From NCBI GenBank assembly GCA_023667145.1, contig JAMPAQ010000001.1, positions 693,911 to 757,910 on the forward strand: a stretch of DNA of 64,000 nt, in the 5' to 3' direction. This DNA is from Pseudoflavonifractor sp. (GTDB lineage Bacteria > Bacteroidota > Bacteroidia > Bacteroidales > Muribaculaceae). Each line of letters starts with the position of its first letter. Positions within the stretch are counted from its first letter, which is position 1. Under the pieces are notes generated by a model, which was given only the letters and a program-made list of their open reading frames with translations, was not told the origin of the DNA and ran no database searches. A program made the position numbers and the translations under genes. This document shows positions 18,572-26,079 of the stretch, one piece after another.

Positions 18572-19588
18572 TTAACGGTTCAACGAGGCGCTTATGACCC
18601 GTGACGCAGCTGTAAGCGATGTGCCGCGATACAGCTGCCTTGAGGTGCTGTCGGAGACAATGAGATAGGGGAAACGCGGCACAGCGAGATAGTCAAACGC
18701 CTTATGAGCGACCCCACCGGGCGCCCACATCTGTGGCCACCGGGCCGAGTCTCGGCGCGATGACATGCGCCATGTCTCATGGTCGGGCAGCAGCGACACC
18801 TCAAGCATCCCGAGACGGCGCTCAGGATAATCCCGCCGCAACAGCGACAGCATACGTGCTACCGAGTCGCGGCCACCGCCCATAGTGAAGCACACGAGCG
18901 ATAGCGAGTATCTCACCGGGTTATAGTAGAACGGCTCACCGGCCGTGTCAATCAATGTCATCGGCATAATCTTGCGGCTCATCGGTTCGGCCCCTGCCTC
19001 AGCGAGCATTGTGCGATAACCCGCTGTGAGCGCGTCGGGACGCGCCTTGGGCGTTAGCAACCGCATGAGCGAGTCGGCCCGGATGCCGTCAGAGGCCGCG
19101 TCAAACTGCGTCATCAGCAACAGCGCCGACAACAGGTCATCGTGATTTGACTCGACATAACGCGACACGACACGGTTGGCCGTGGCCGGTGACTGTAGCG
19201 AGTCGGCGTTGTCGGTCAGAAACCGCGCCCAACGCTCCGACACGCCGTTGCCCTTCATCTTCACCTTATATGGATTGTCGACCGACCACTCTCCCTCCAC
19301 GGTCTCCCCGTTGGAGATATAGGCGCGCCCCACAAGCCGCCCGGAGTGGCCGAAAATCTCCACCATCGCCGGCTCCTTGGCCGCACCCTCGTAGCGGAAC
19401 TTGCCGTCTATCGCGGTGATGGTCGCCGTCTGCAACCGCCCATCGGCCACATACACCAGCCTCAGCGGCTGCGTCCCGAGACCCTCGACCGTCCCGGCCA
19501 GCGTAAAGCTCTCCCCGCCGCCACAGCCCGTCACCACAGCAACCACCGCCACCAACAGCACGTATTTCAGCAATCCACTCACAATCAA
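18572..19588 (-). CDS. Lipoprotein with DUF4369-like N-terminus and thioredoxin-like fold
   Basis: A 338-residue protein with a lipobox VTGC (Cys22). The first ~120 residues (FTLAGTVEGLGTQPLRLVYV and what follows) resemble the DUF4369 beta-domain found before thioredoxin-like domains in Bacteroidetes. The C-terminal part (from about 215) looks like a thioredoxin-fold core ending in YLAVPRFPYLIVSD, which has the cis-proline-like FPYLIV. The CxxC redox pair is absent, so it is probably not an oxidoreductase. It lies 16 bases upstream of comM on the same strand. Confidence 0.75.
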   Translation of the reverse strand: MIVSGLLKYVLLVAVVAVVTGCGGGESFTLAGTVEGLGTQPLRLVYVADGRLQTATITAIDGKFRYEGAAKEPAMVEIFGHSGRLVGRAYISNGETVEGEWSVDNPYKVKMKGNGVSERWARFLTDNADSLQSPATANRVVSRYVESNHDDLLSALLLMTQFDAASDGIRADSLMRLLTPKARPDALTAGYRTMLAEAGAEPMSRKIMPMTLIDTAGEPFYYNPVRYSLSLVCFTMGGGRDSVARMLSLLRRDYPERRLGMLEVSLLPDHETWRMSSRRDSARWPQMWAPGGVAHKAFDYLAVPRFPYLIVSDSTSRQLYRGTSLTAASRVISASLNR

Positions 19589-19600
19589 TTAACTTATAAT

Positions 19601-19894
19601 CTATTGCACATAAGTCGTATCAAAGCGCTCGAAGTATTTTTTAATACGCTCAAGCTGCACCTTTGTTATTGAATAAAACTTCAGCGCCTGCATGACCCTT
19701 GCCTTGCCAAAGTCATTGATAAGTTTGCCAAACGACATGTTCATGAAAAGTGTGGGAAGTGAGGCCACATCGGTCAAGTCCATTCTCACGATACCGTCAG
19801 CCTCGATTATCGGTCTTGCCTTCAGATACAACATATACCCTGCATCGGGATACGATGCACTATCCATCAACTGTTTTATATCTATCTTATCCAT
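19601..19894 (-). CDS. STAS-like DUF4325 protein
   Basis: A 97-residue protein. Its middle VRMDLTDVASLPTLFMNMSF and IKKYF tail match the DUF4325 STAS-like family, found beside anti-sigma/histidine-kinase-like ATPases in signalling pairs. No ATPase partner is visible here. It lies 12 bases upstream of the lipoprotein gene on the same strand and has a strong promoter with an ~80-base leader. That leader contains a possible 24-codon frame (19961-19887, minus) whose stop overlaps this start by eight bases. Confidence 0.65.
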   Translation of the reverse strand: MDKIDIKQLMDSASYPDAGYMLYLKARPIIEADGIVRMDLTDVASLPTLFMNMSFGKLINDFGKARVMQALKFYSITKVQLERIKKYFERFDTTYVQ

Positions 19895-19980
19895 TATCTA
19901 TATGCTCAATCTGCCGCATCCAACCGTCTAAAGGCGATTTTGTGATGAAAAACTGTACCATGGGAGTCGCATGATTTCCC

Positions 19981-20013
19981 ACAAATATATCCCTTTTTCT
20001 CCTATTTCACAAA
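19981..20013 (-). promoter_or_regulatory. Promoter of the STAS-like gene
   Basis: On the minus strand TTTG (20013-20010), a 20-base spacer and TATATTTGT (19989-19981) match exactly. Transcription would start near 19975 and could continue through the lipoprotein gene and comM. Confidence 0.6.
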
Positions 20014-20154
20014 TTCTAACCCCATATCCATCATAAAATCCGCTGAAATAATGATCAAAAGCACCATATACAGCAAGGAGTACCGATGGAGAATGACGAT
20101 ATGCCATGCGACGAGAGAGACGCGTACCCACGCGGCCTCCCATGGCAAGGGAAA

Positions 20155-20254
20155 CGTGTGCCGGAGGCACGCGCATCATGAGAGAACCCCGTGCTTCAGC
20201 GCGGGGACGTGCAGACTCATCTCTCCAGTAGTCCCGGAGGGACGTCTCATGATG
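20155..20254 (+). repeat. REP-like three-hairpin unit A (left flank of transposase copy 1)
   Basis: Hairpin a: 20155-20173, 8-bp stem around loop GGA. Hairpin b: 20187-20206, CCCCGTGC/GCGCGGGG with loop TTCA. Hairpin c: 20231-20243, GTCCC/GGGAC with loop GGA. CATCATGAGA (20174-20183) is the exact reverse complement of TCTCATGATG (20245-20254), so hairpins b and c sit inside an outer stem. Confidence 0.8.
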
Positions 20255-20315
20255 TCGATGCTTGGCGACACTACCCACCATAAGGCCGACTACCCGATGG
20301 CGACGATACCTTGTG

Positions 20316-20759
20316 TCAGGACATGTCGCGCTCGTCATAGGTCACACCCGCATGACGGTACATCCCCAAGAGCTCATCATCAAACCCGACCCCGAGATGA
20401 TGGGTCTCCTGACTCTTGATATATTCTATAACCGCATACTTTTGTTCGGGAGAGATGGTACACGCATAGTAGTCAGCAGCCCATCCCCTAAACTTAGCAA
20501 ACCGCCGGTCAGAACGCATCCAGCTGCTCGTACGGCCCTTGACACACTGCATCAGGTAAGATAGTGCCACTGTCTGATGCAGGTCAATCAACATGTGAAT
20601 ATGGTTTGATATCCCACCTATCCGCAGCAGGTCACACTTCAACTCCCTCACCTGACTCCATATAAACCGATATACATCATCTTTACATGCCATGGGGATG
20701 GTCATCTGACGCGACTTAGTGCAGAATACAATGTGATAATATGCCGTGACCTTGCTCAT
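20316..20759 (-). mobile_element. tnpA: IS200/REP-associated Y1 transposase, copy 1
   Basis: A 147-residue single-strand (HUH/Y1) transposase. The metal-binding HUH pair is in SNHIHMLIDL at about residues 57-66. The helix with the nucleophilic tyrosine is EYIKSQETHH near residue 120. Both are intact, so the enzyme looks active. I chose the ATG at 20759; a GTG two codons earlier is possible. A -7 match TAACTTTGT (20776-20768) lies almost at the start codon. It is flanked by unit A on the left and its mirror image on the right. No TnpB or IscB accompanies it. It is nearly identical to copy 2. Confidence 0.9.
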
Positions 20760-20824
20760 AATCACAAAGTTAAGTATTTTATCGACAAGTGTGGCATTTC
20801 AGGTGCAATAAAACACAATAAAAC

Positions 20825-20916
20825 GTCCCCCCCGGGACTTTTTTATGGGTGAGAGCTACTCCTGTCCCCGCGCTGAAGCACGGGGTTTCCTCATTATCAG
20901 CACACCTCCGGTGTGC
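20825..20916 (-). repeat. REP-like unit A' (inverted, right flank of transposase copy 1)
   Basis: The same three hairpins as unit A but reversed: c' at 20825-20838 (loop CCCC, stem GTCCC/GGGAC), b' at 20866-20885 (CCCCGCGC/GCACGGGG, loop TGAA) and a' at 20900-20916 (perfect GCACACC/GGTGTGC, loop TCC). Units A and A' form a mirror pair around the transposase. Confidence 0.8.
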
Positions 20917-21007
20917 GCTCGCCCCCGCAGCGAATATGACGCATCACCATGCTGGCTCCGGTGGTCAGGGAGACACGCGTCCATTAAGTCCCGGTGACGA
21001 GGGCGAC

Positions 21008-21102
21008 GCGTGCCGGAGGCACGCATATTATGAGAGAACCCCGTGCTTCAGCGCGGGGTATGTGGACGCGCCCCCGTGAGTCCCGGAGGGATGTCTCATA
21101 GT
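21008..21102 (+). repeat. REP-like unit B (no adjacent transposase)
   Basis: Hairpin a 21008-21024 (GCGTGCC/GGCACGC), b 21039-21058 (same sequence as in unit A) and c 21080-21092 (one G-T closing pair). The outer stem ATTATGAGA/TCTCATAGT is kept through a wobble. It lies between transposase copy 1 and the first secreted paralogue. The 90 bases before it contain degenerate pieces of similar motifs. Confidence 0.75.
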
Positions 21103-21163
21103 ATCGGCTGATGGGTTTGGCTTCACCTTGGCGGTCATAGTGACCCCATGATATGATGACAGA

Positions 21164-21205
21164 GCCGCGAGGCGCGGGATGCTGTCGCATCGCGTGCCTC
21201 GCGGC
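21164..21205 (-). terminator. 42-nt hairpin behind the first secreted paralogue
   Basis: Two 19-base arms (21164-21182 and 21187-21205) pair with two non-Watson-Crick positions around the loop TGTC. It starts 27 bases after the stop codon of the minus-strand gene. Only a weak T-rich tail follows. The position and size match the hairpin at 24509-24550. Confidence 0.55.
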
Positions 21206-21232
21206 TATATTGGGGTTTATGAGGGGGCGGGA

Positions 21233-22696
21233 TTACTTCACGAGCACCTTGGCCACCTTGTCGCCCTGACGGACGATGTAGAGACCCGGCTCGTCACCGC
21301 TCACACGGATGCCCTGAAGGTTGTAGTACTCGGCGGGAGCGTTGCTGTCGAGAGCGATCGACTCAATCTCCGTGGTGACCTTCTCAAACGAGACGGGAGC
21401 CACCTGCACTGTCGTGTTGTAGACCGTGATAAAGCCGATGACATCATACTTGCCGGCCTCGACCGATGCAGACTTGAAGTTGTTGAAGAAGTTAACCGTC
21501 GTGCCATCCACAGTACCCGTATAGCCACGAGCCGACCCGGAAGCAGTCTCATCAGTCGTAGCGGCATCAAACACCACGTTGTCAAGAGCCACATACATAT
21601 TCTGGTTAGCGGCCACAAGCTGGGTGGCGAGGTCGGTAATCTTGACAGGAGCAGGGATGTCGGCAGAGCCATCGGCCTCAAGTGTCCCGGCGGGGATAAT
21701 CTCAAACAGATTGTTGTAGTTCTTGAGGGTTGCAGTCCATCCGGCAGCAATCTTGTCTCCGGCACTTACAGCCTGATTATAAGCATAAATCAGCGCGTAG
21801 TCCTCGCCGTCATAGATGTATACATATCCGTTGCTGTTGTAAATCACCACAGGCTCAAAACCTACGATAAACGACTCTGACTCCTGACCCTTGGCAGTGT
21901 CGCCGTAAAGCTCAAGGAGGTCGGCGATGGTGGCGATGCGTTTCTCGACAACGATGGTGTAGGAGGCGCTGCCGGCGTTAAACTTATCGTTCTCCTCTGC
22001 CTTGGCAGTGATGATGGCCATGCCGACTCCCATGATGGTCACGGCACCAGTAGTGGCGTCAACCTCAGCTACAGCAGCATCGCTTGAGCTGTAAGTCACC
22101 TCGGCTGTAGTAGCCTTGGTGAGCGTAGGAGCGGTAAACTCGCCGCCAAGCACCACATTGACCTGTGACTCAGAGAACTTCAGATCGGCAAGATCCTTAT
22201 CAGAATTAGCAGCCGAATACTCAATTACAATTGACTTTATTCCAACCTGATTTTTATTAGAGCTGAAAGATACTCGAGCCGCAACCACACCTTCGCCAAG
22301 CGATGCGCTCGAGAGGGTGAAGTTGGTTGATGTAACGGTTGTCTTGGTGAAATTAGTACCATCAGCACTTGTCTCAAGAGTAGCGGTCTGCTCCTTTTTA
22401 CTCCACTGTGCGAGATTAAAGGTAACAGCAGTAAGCACGTCACCTTCACTGTTCAATACCACAGTCACATTACCGCCCTTAGTCACGGGACAATTTGTAA
22501 TTGTCGAAGTCTGTTTATCAGCAGAATCAAAAGTAACCGTCGCAGCATCAAATTTCACCTCATGCTTTTCATAGCTACTCGTCCAGTCGCTTGCGCCGGA
22601 AAAGGTCCAATCAGTAAAATCCAACGTGGCTTCGGTCGCGTTAGCGAGCGAAGCTGTGCCGAGGAGGCACAGTCCTAAGAGTAAAGATTTCTTCAT
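21233..22696 (-). CDS. Secreted Big2-domain protein with Bacteroidales C-terminal tail, paralogue 1
   Basis: A 487-residue exported protein with a signal peptide (MKKSLLLGLCLLGTASLANA). Residues ~25-160 form a beta-sandwich of unknown type. Around 165-255 is a bacterial Ig-like Big2 domain (TYSSSDAAVAEVDATTGAVT). A beta-rich OB-like region follows. The last ~30 residues (YYNLQGIRVSGDEPGLYIV and on) are a tail common on Bacteroidales secreted proteins and similar in layout to type A sorting domains. It shares signal peptide, Big2 module and tail with the gene at 24575-25975, and sits between the two transposase copies. Function unknown; surface adhesion or binding is a guess. Confidence 0.8.
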   Translation of the reverse strand: MKKSLLLGLCLLGTASLANATEATLDFTDWTFSGASDWTSSYEKHEVKFDAATVTFDSADKQTSTITNCPVTKGGNVTVVLNSEGDVLTAVTFNLAQWSKKEQTATLETSADGTNFTKTTVTSTNFTLSSASLGEGVVAARVSFSSNKNQVGIKSIVIEYSAANSDKDLADLKFSESQVNVVLGGEFTAPTLTKATTAEVTYSSSDAAVAEVDATTGAVTIMGVGMAIITAKAEENDKFNAGSASYTIVVEKRIATIADLLELYGDTAKGQESESFIVGFEPVVIYNSNGYVYIYDGEDYALIYAYNQAVSAGDKIAAGWTATLKNYNNLFEIIPAGTLEADGSADIPAPVKITDLATQLVAANQNMYVALDNVVFDAATTDETASGSARGYTGTVDGTTVNFFNNFKSASVEAGKYDVIGFITVYNTTVQVAPVSFEKVTTEIESIALDSNAPAEYYNLQGIRVSGDEPGLYIVRQGDKVAKVLVK

Positions 22697-22744
22697 ATTA
22701 AATCTGTGTTTAATGGGTTTATTTTTATCGGTTAAAACAACAAT

Positions 22745-22775
22745 GCAAATATAAATGTATTTTTGTAATCTTCAA
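22745..22775 (-). promoter_or_regulatory. Promoter of secreted paralogue 1
   Basis: On the minus strand TTG (22775-22773), a 19-base spacer and TATATTTGC (22753-22745). The start near 22739 gives a leader of about 43 bases. Confidence 0.55.
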
Positions 22776-22852
22776 TCTATTTTTCAACAAAATCACCCCA
22801 TCCGTCGAATAATCCCCGCCAAACCTCCATCATCCCCACCATCTCCATCCGC

Positions 22853-22902
22853 CTCCGCGCTGAAGCCCGCGCTTCCTCAATATCAGCACACAACCAGTAT
22901 GC
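22853..22902 (-). repeat. Degenerate inverted REP-like unit
   Basis: CCGCGCTGAAGCCCGCGC followed by TTCCTCAATATCAGCACAC aligns with the b'-a' part of unit A' but has lost the pairing of hairpin a'. It is probably a decayed copy. Confidence 0.5.
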
Positions 22903-22980
22903 CTCGTCCACCGACCCCCACCCGGCAAGAGGGATGCGTGCCGGAGGTGTGCCACATGTGACTCCGCAGCGAGGGTCGGC

Positions 22981-23081
22981 GCGTGCCGGAGGTACGCGCA
23001 TTATGAGAGAACCCCGTGCTTCAGCACGGGGCAGGTGGACATAATCCTCTCCCGTGAGTCCCGGAGGGACGTCTCATAGTG
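22981..23081 (+). repeat. REP-like unit C (left flank of transposase copy 2)
   Basis: Hairpin a 22981-22997, b 23012-23031 (a perfect CCCCGTGC/GCACGGGG, with a change that improves pairing over unit A) and c 23058-23070. The outer stem CATTATGAGA/TCTCATAGTG is kept with one wobble. Confidence 0.8.
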
Positions 23082-23141
23082 CCGACCGATGGCGACCTCC
23101 CCTGCCATAAGGCCGACCGCCTCATAGCACGATGCCGTGTT

Positions 23142-23585
23142 TCAGGTCATGTCGCGCTCATCATAGGGGACAGCTGCATAACGATACATGCTCATAAGCT
23201 CATCATCAAATCCGACCCCGAGATGATGCGTCTCTTGACTCTTGATATACTCTATAACCGCATACTTTTGTTCCGGCGAGATGGTACACGCATAGTAGTC
23301 GGCCGCCCATCCCCTGAACTTCACAAACCGCCGGTCAGAACGCATCCAGCTGCTCGTACGGCCCTTGACACACTGCATCAGGTAAGATAGTGCCACCGTC
23401 GGATGCAAGTCCACCAACATGTGAATATGGTTTGATATCCCACCTATCCGCAGCAGGTCACACTTTAACGCCCTCACCTGACCCCATATAAACCGATAGA
23501 CATCATCCTTATATGCCATGGGAATGGTCATCTGACGCGACTTGGTGCTGAATACGATGTGATAATATGCCGTGACCTTGCTCAT
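23142..23585 (-). mobile_element. tnpA: IS200/REP-associated Y1 transposase, copy 2
   Basis: A 147-residue near-duplicate of copy 1 with scattered substitutions, for example HIHMLVDLHPT instead of HIHMLIDLHQT. The HUH pair and the tyrosine helix EYIKSQETHH are intact. The start is the ATG at 23585; the longer open frame to 23855 runs into repeat DNA and is not believed. A -7 match TAACTTTGT again abuts the start codon. It is flanked by unit C and mirror unit C'. Silent and missense differences between the copies argue for an old duplication rather than a fresh insertion. Confidence 0.9.
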
Positions 23586-23640
23586 AATCACAAAGTTAAG
23601 CATTTTGTTTACAATTGTGGCATTTTTGGCATAATAAAAC

Positions 23641-23730
23641 GTCCCTCCGGGACTTTTATGTGGTTGGGAGCCCTCCTGTCCCCGCGCTGAAGCACGGGGT
23701 TCTCTCATTATCAGCACACCTCCGGCGTAC
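23641..23730 (-). repeat. REP-like unit C' (inverted, right flank of transposase copy 2)
   Basis: c' at 23641-23653 (GTCCC-TCC-GGGAC), b' at 23680-23699 and a weakened a' at 23714-23730 with two mispaired positions. It is the mirror image of unit C. The 55 bases between the transposase start and c' are similar in both copies and may be the transposon right end. Confidence 0.75.
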
Positions 23731-23777
23731 CCCGCCCACCGATACCTCCGCCAAACCTCCATCAACCCATCTCCTCT

Positions 23778-24180
23778 CACGACGACATATCCACGCCACG
23801 GCGTGCCCCGCCCACCGACTCCTCCCCCCACAATCGTCATCCCATACCCTGCCACGACGACATATCCACGCCCCGGCGTGCCTCGCCCGCCGACTCCTCA
23901 GCCCCACAACCGTCATCCCATCCCCTGCCACGACGACTTATACACGCCCCAGCGTGCCTCGCCCACCGACTCCACCGACTCCACCGCCCCACAACCGTCA
24001 TCCCATCCCCAGCCACGACGACATATCCTCGCCCCGGCGTGCCCCGCCCACTGACTCCTCCGCCCCACAATCGTCATCCCATCCCCTGCCACGACGACAT
24101 ATCCTCGCCCCGGCGTGCCCCGCCCGCCGACGCCACCGTCCTCCCATCCCCTGCCACAACGATGTATCCACACCCCCATG
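23778..24180. repeat. ~75-bp tandem repeat, five units plus a decayed sixth
   Basis: Units begin with CACGACGAC at 23778, 23854, 23929, 24014 and 24090, and a degenerate CACAACGAT at 24155. Lengths are 76, 75, 85, 76 and 65 bases. The third unit carries an internal short duplication (ACTCCACCG). Each unit holds a C-rich core near GCGTGCC. All six frames over it look like shadows. 24181-24343 contains no gene. Confidence 0.8.
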
Positions 24181-24343
24181 GAGAAACGTGTGTCTGGGGT
24201 ATACCACTCCGCTGCTACCTCCTACCCCCATTTCTACGATGATATCCACTCCACGCAGCGAGGTGGGACACGAGAGGAACACCCTCCACAGCGAGAGGCC
24301 ACATGGGTAGAACACGCACTATCTACAGCGGCGCGAGGGGGAC

Positions 24344-24443
24344 GTGTGCCGGAGGTACACGCATCATAAGAGAACCCCGTGCTTCAGCGCGGGGACAGGA
24401 CGACACCCCTCCCACCATGAGTCCCGGAGGGACGTTTCATGAT
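24344..24443 (+). repeat. REP-like unit D (no adjacent transposase)
   Basis: Hairpin a 24344-24360 (GTGTGCC/GGTACAC), b 24375-24394 and c 24421-24433. The outer stem is weaker than in unit A. It lies before the second secreted paralogue, as unit B lies before the first. Confidence 0.75.
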
Positions 24444-24508
24444 ATCGACCGAGTATGATGCCCCTCTTGCGGGTACAGGGCAGGTAGTGGGTTGGGAAGA
24501 TAGCGAAA

Positions 24509-24550
24509 CCCCGGGCGACGGGGATGCGGGTGCATCCCCGTCGCCCGGGG
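24509..24550 (-). terminator. 42-nt perfect hairpin behind the second secreted paralogue
   Basis: Two 19-base arms (24509-24527 and 24532-24550) pair without a mismatch around a four-base loop. It begins 24 bases after the minus-strand stop, and TTT follows. Apart from the GATGC at the apex the arms differ from those at 21164-21205, but length, loop size and position agree. A conserved ATTGGGGTTTATGA lies between hairpin and stop in both. Confidence 0.6.
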
Positions 24551-24574
24551 TTACATTGGGGTTTATGAAAGTGA

Positions 24575-25975
24575 TTATTTTACGAGGACCTTGGTCACTT
24601 TGTCACCCTGACGGCGGATGTAGAGGCCGGGCTCGTCACCGCTGACGCGGATGCCCTGGAGGTTGTAGAACTCAACGGGAGCGTCGGCCTCGGCAGCCTC
24701 GATGGACTCGATGGCGCTCTGGTCGCCGGTGATGGAGAAGTTGCGTATCTCCCATGTGCCGGCAATCTCGGAGGTGCTGGTGTACTTGAAGCCGATCTTG
24801 ATCTTCTTGCCAAGATACTTGGCGAGCGAGATATCCTCCTGGCCCCACTCGGTGAAGTTCTTTCCCTCGGGGAACTCGGGGTAACCGATCTCAATCCATT
24901 CCCATTCGCCACCCTCAGGCTTAACCCAGAGTGTAGCGTTCTCGTCCTGGGTACCATTGAAGTGGTTGCTTATAATCTGCTCAAACGACAGGTCGGCAGC
25001 TGTTGCTCCGACAAGGTTGATGGTCGGCGAGATGAGCCAGCTCTCGGTGGCGTATGACTTCTTGTAGTAGCCCGATGCCTTCATGTACTTGTAGTTCTTG
25101 TCCCATGACCATACGTAGCTGAGACCCTCGGGGAGCTCGACATTGTCGATGGTGAACGAGCCGATGCCGGCGTTGAAGCTCTCCTCGTAGGGGATGCCGG
25201 TCTCTGTCACAACAGGCGCGGTAACAGTCAGCGTGTAGGACGCGCTTCCTCCATAGTATTCACCGTTCTCCTCAGCCTTGGCTGTGATGACGGCGGTACC
25301 GGCATCAAGCACAGTGACAGCACCTGTAGTGGCGTTGACGGTAGCCACAGCCTCGTCAGACGACGAGTAGGTCACAGCGGCAGTCGTAGCCTTGGAGAGT
25401 GTCGGGGCGGTGAAAGCCTCACCTACGACAGCATCGGCTGTCGTTACGCTGAACGCGAGCTCGGCATCCTTCTTGGCCGTTACCGAGCCGGAGGTATAGG
25501 TGACAGTCACCGAGTTGATCTGCATTGTCTTGGCAGTGGAAGCGGCAGTGAAGACTACCTTGTTGGCAGCACCCGTCCATACACCGTTCTTCTCGTCCAT
25601 GGTGTAGCCACCAACGTTGGCCGACAGGCTGGTGTGGTTGGTGTTGCCACCGGCAAGCACTATCTTGGTGATAGTCACTCCGTTGGAGGCAGAGACAGTG
25701 AGGGTAGCGCCCTTGTAGATGCGGAGCTGGGTGTCGCCGCCCGAGAGAGTCCAGAGTCGGGGATTGGTGCTACCGCCGTTGGCCACCATCGACACGGCGC
25801 CCGATGTGAATGTCACGTCGGTAAGATCGACACCCTCGCCGGTCTGAGAGTATTCAGCAGGGGTCTGCGGGGGATTGAGTTCACTCGGTTTGGCGAAGTC
25901 AAACGTGGCTTCGTCCGCCATGGCGAGCGAAGCTGTGCCGAGGAGGCACAGGCAGGAGAGTAAAAATTTTTTCAT
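24575..25975 (-). CDS. Secreted Big2-domain protein with Bacteroidales C-terminal tail, paralogue 2
   Basis: A 466-residue exported protein with a signal peptide (MKKFLLSCLCLLGTASLAMA). A beta-rich N-terminal domain is followed by a Big2 domain around 170-250 (TYSSSDEAVATVNATTGAVT). Next comes a jelly-roll region starting GIPYEESFNAGIGSFTID with SWLISPTINL, typical of the choice-of-anchor/cleaved-adhesin type. The tail FYNLQGIRVSGDEPGLYIRR matches paralogue 1. Signal, Big2 module and tail are thus shared while the remaining domains differ, suggesting domain shuffling. The ligand is unknown. Confidence 0.82.
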   Translation of the reverse strand: MKKFLLSCLCLLGTASLAMADEATFDFAKPSELNPPQTPAEYSQTGEGVDLTDVTFTSGAVSMVANGGSTNPRLWTLSGGDTQLRIYKGATLTVSASNGVTITKIVLAGGNTNHTSLSANVGGYTMDEKNGVWTGAANKVVFTAASTAKTMQINSVTVTYTSGSVTAKKDAELAFSVTTADAVVGEAFTAPTLSKATTAAVTYSSSDEAVATVNATTGAVTVLDAGTAVITAKAEENGEYYGGSASYTLTVTAPVVTETGIPYEESFNAGIGSFTIDNVELPEGLSYVWSWDKNYKYMKASGYYKKSYATESWLISPTINLVGATAADLSFEQIISNHFNGTQDENATLWVKPEGGEWEWIEIGYPEFPEGKNFTEWGQEDISLAKYLGKKIKIGFKYTSTSEIAGTWEIRNFSITGDQSAIESIEAAEADAPVEFYNLQGIRVSGDEPGLYIRRQGDKVTKVLVK

Positions 25976-26037
25976 CCTTGATTGTGTTTAAGTTGGTTAT
26001 TAATTTGGTTAATTGAAGTTATCATTTGTGCAACTGT

Positions 26038-26046
26038 GCAAATATA
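26038..26046 (-). promoter_or_regulatory. -7 element of secreted paralogue 2
   Basis: On the minus strand TATATTTGC. The start near 26032 gives a leader of about 55 bases. No clear -33 element. Confidence 0.45.
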
Positions 26047-26079
26047 TGATTATTTCCGTTACCCGCCAACATCTCGCGG

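Noticed and set aside
19928..20338. 136-codon minus-strand frame beside transposase copy 1
   Set aside because: It crosses REP unit A and a consensus promoter, and its translation shows no family; probably chance.
23586..23855. N-terminal extension of transposase copy 2 (90 residues)
   Set aside because: The extension reads through REP hairpins and the tandem repeat, is absent in copy 1, and the family start MSKVTAYYHIVF is at 23585.
23778..24180. CRISPR array
   Set aside because: Units of about 75 bases are contiguous with no unique spacers between short repeats, and no cas genes are nearby.
23615..24315. Several overlapping frames of 80-230 codons over the tandem repeat
   Set aside because: All are proline/arginine-rich readings of a GC-rich repeat with no start signals; the repeat lengths are not multiples of three throughout.
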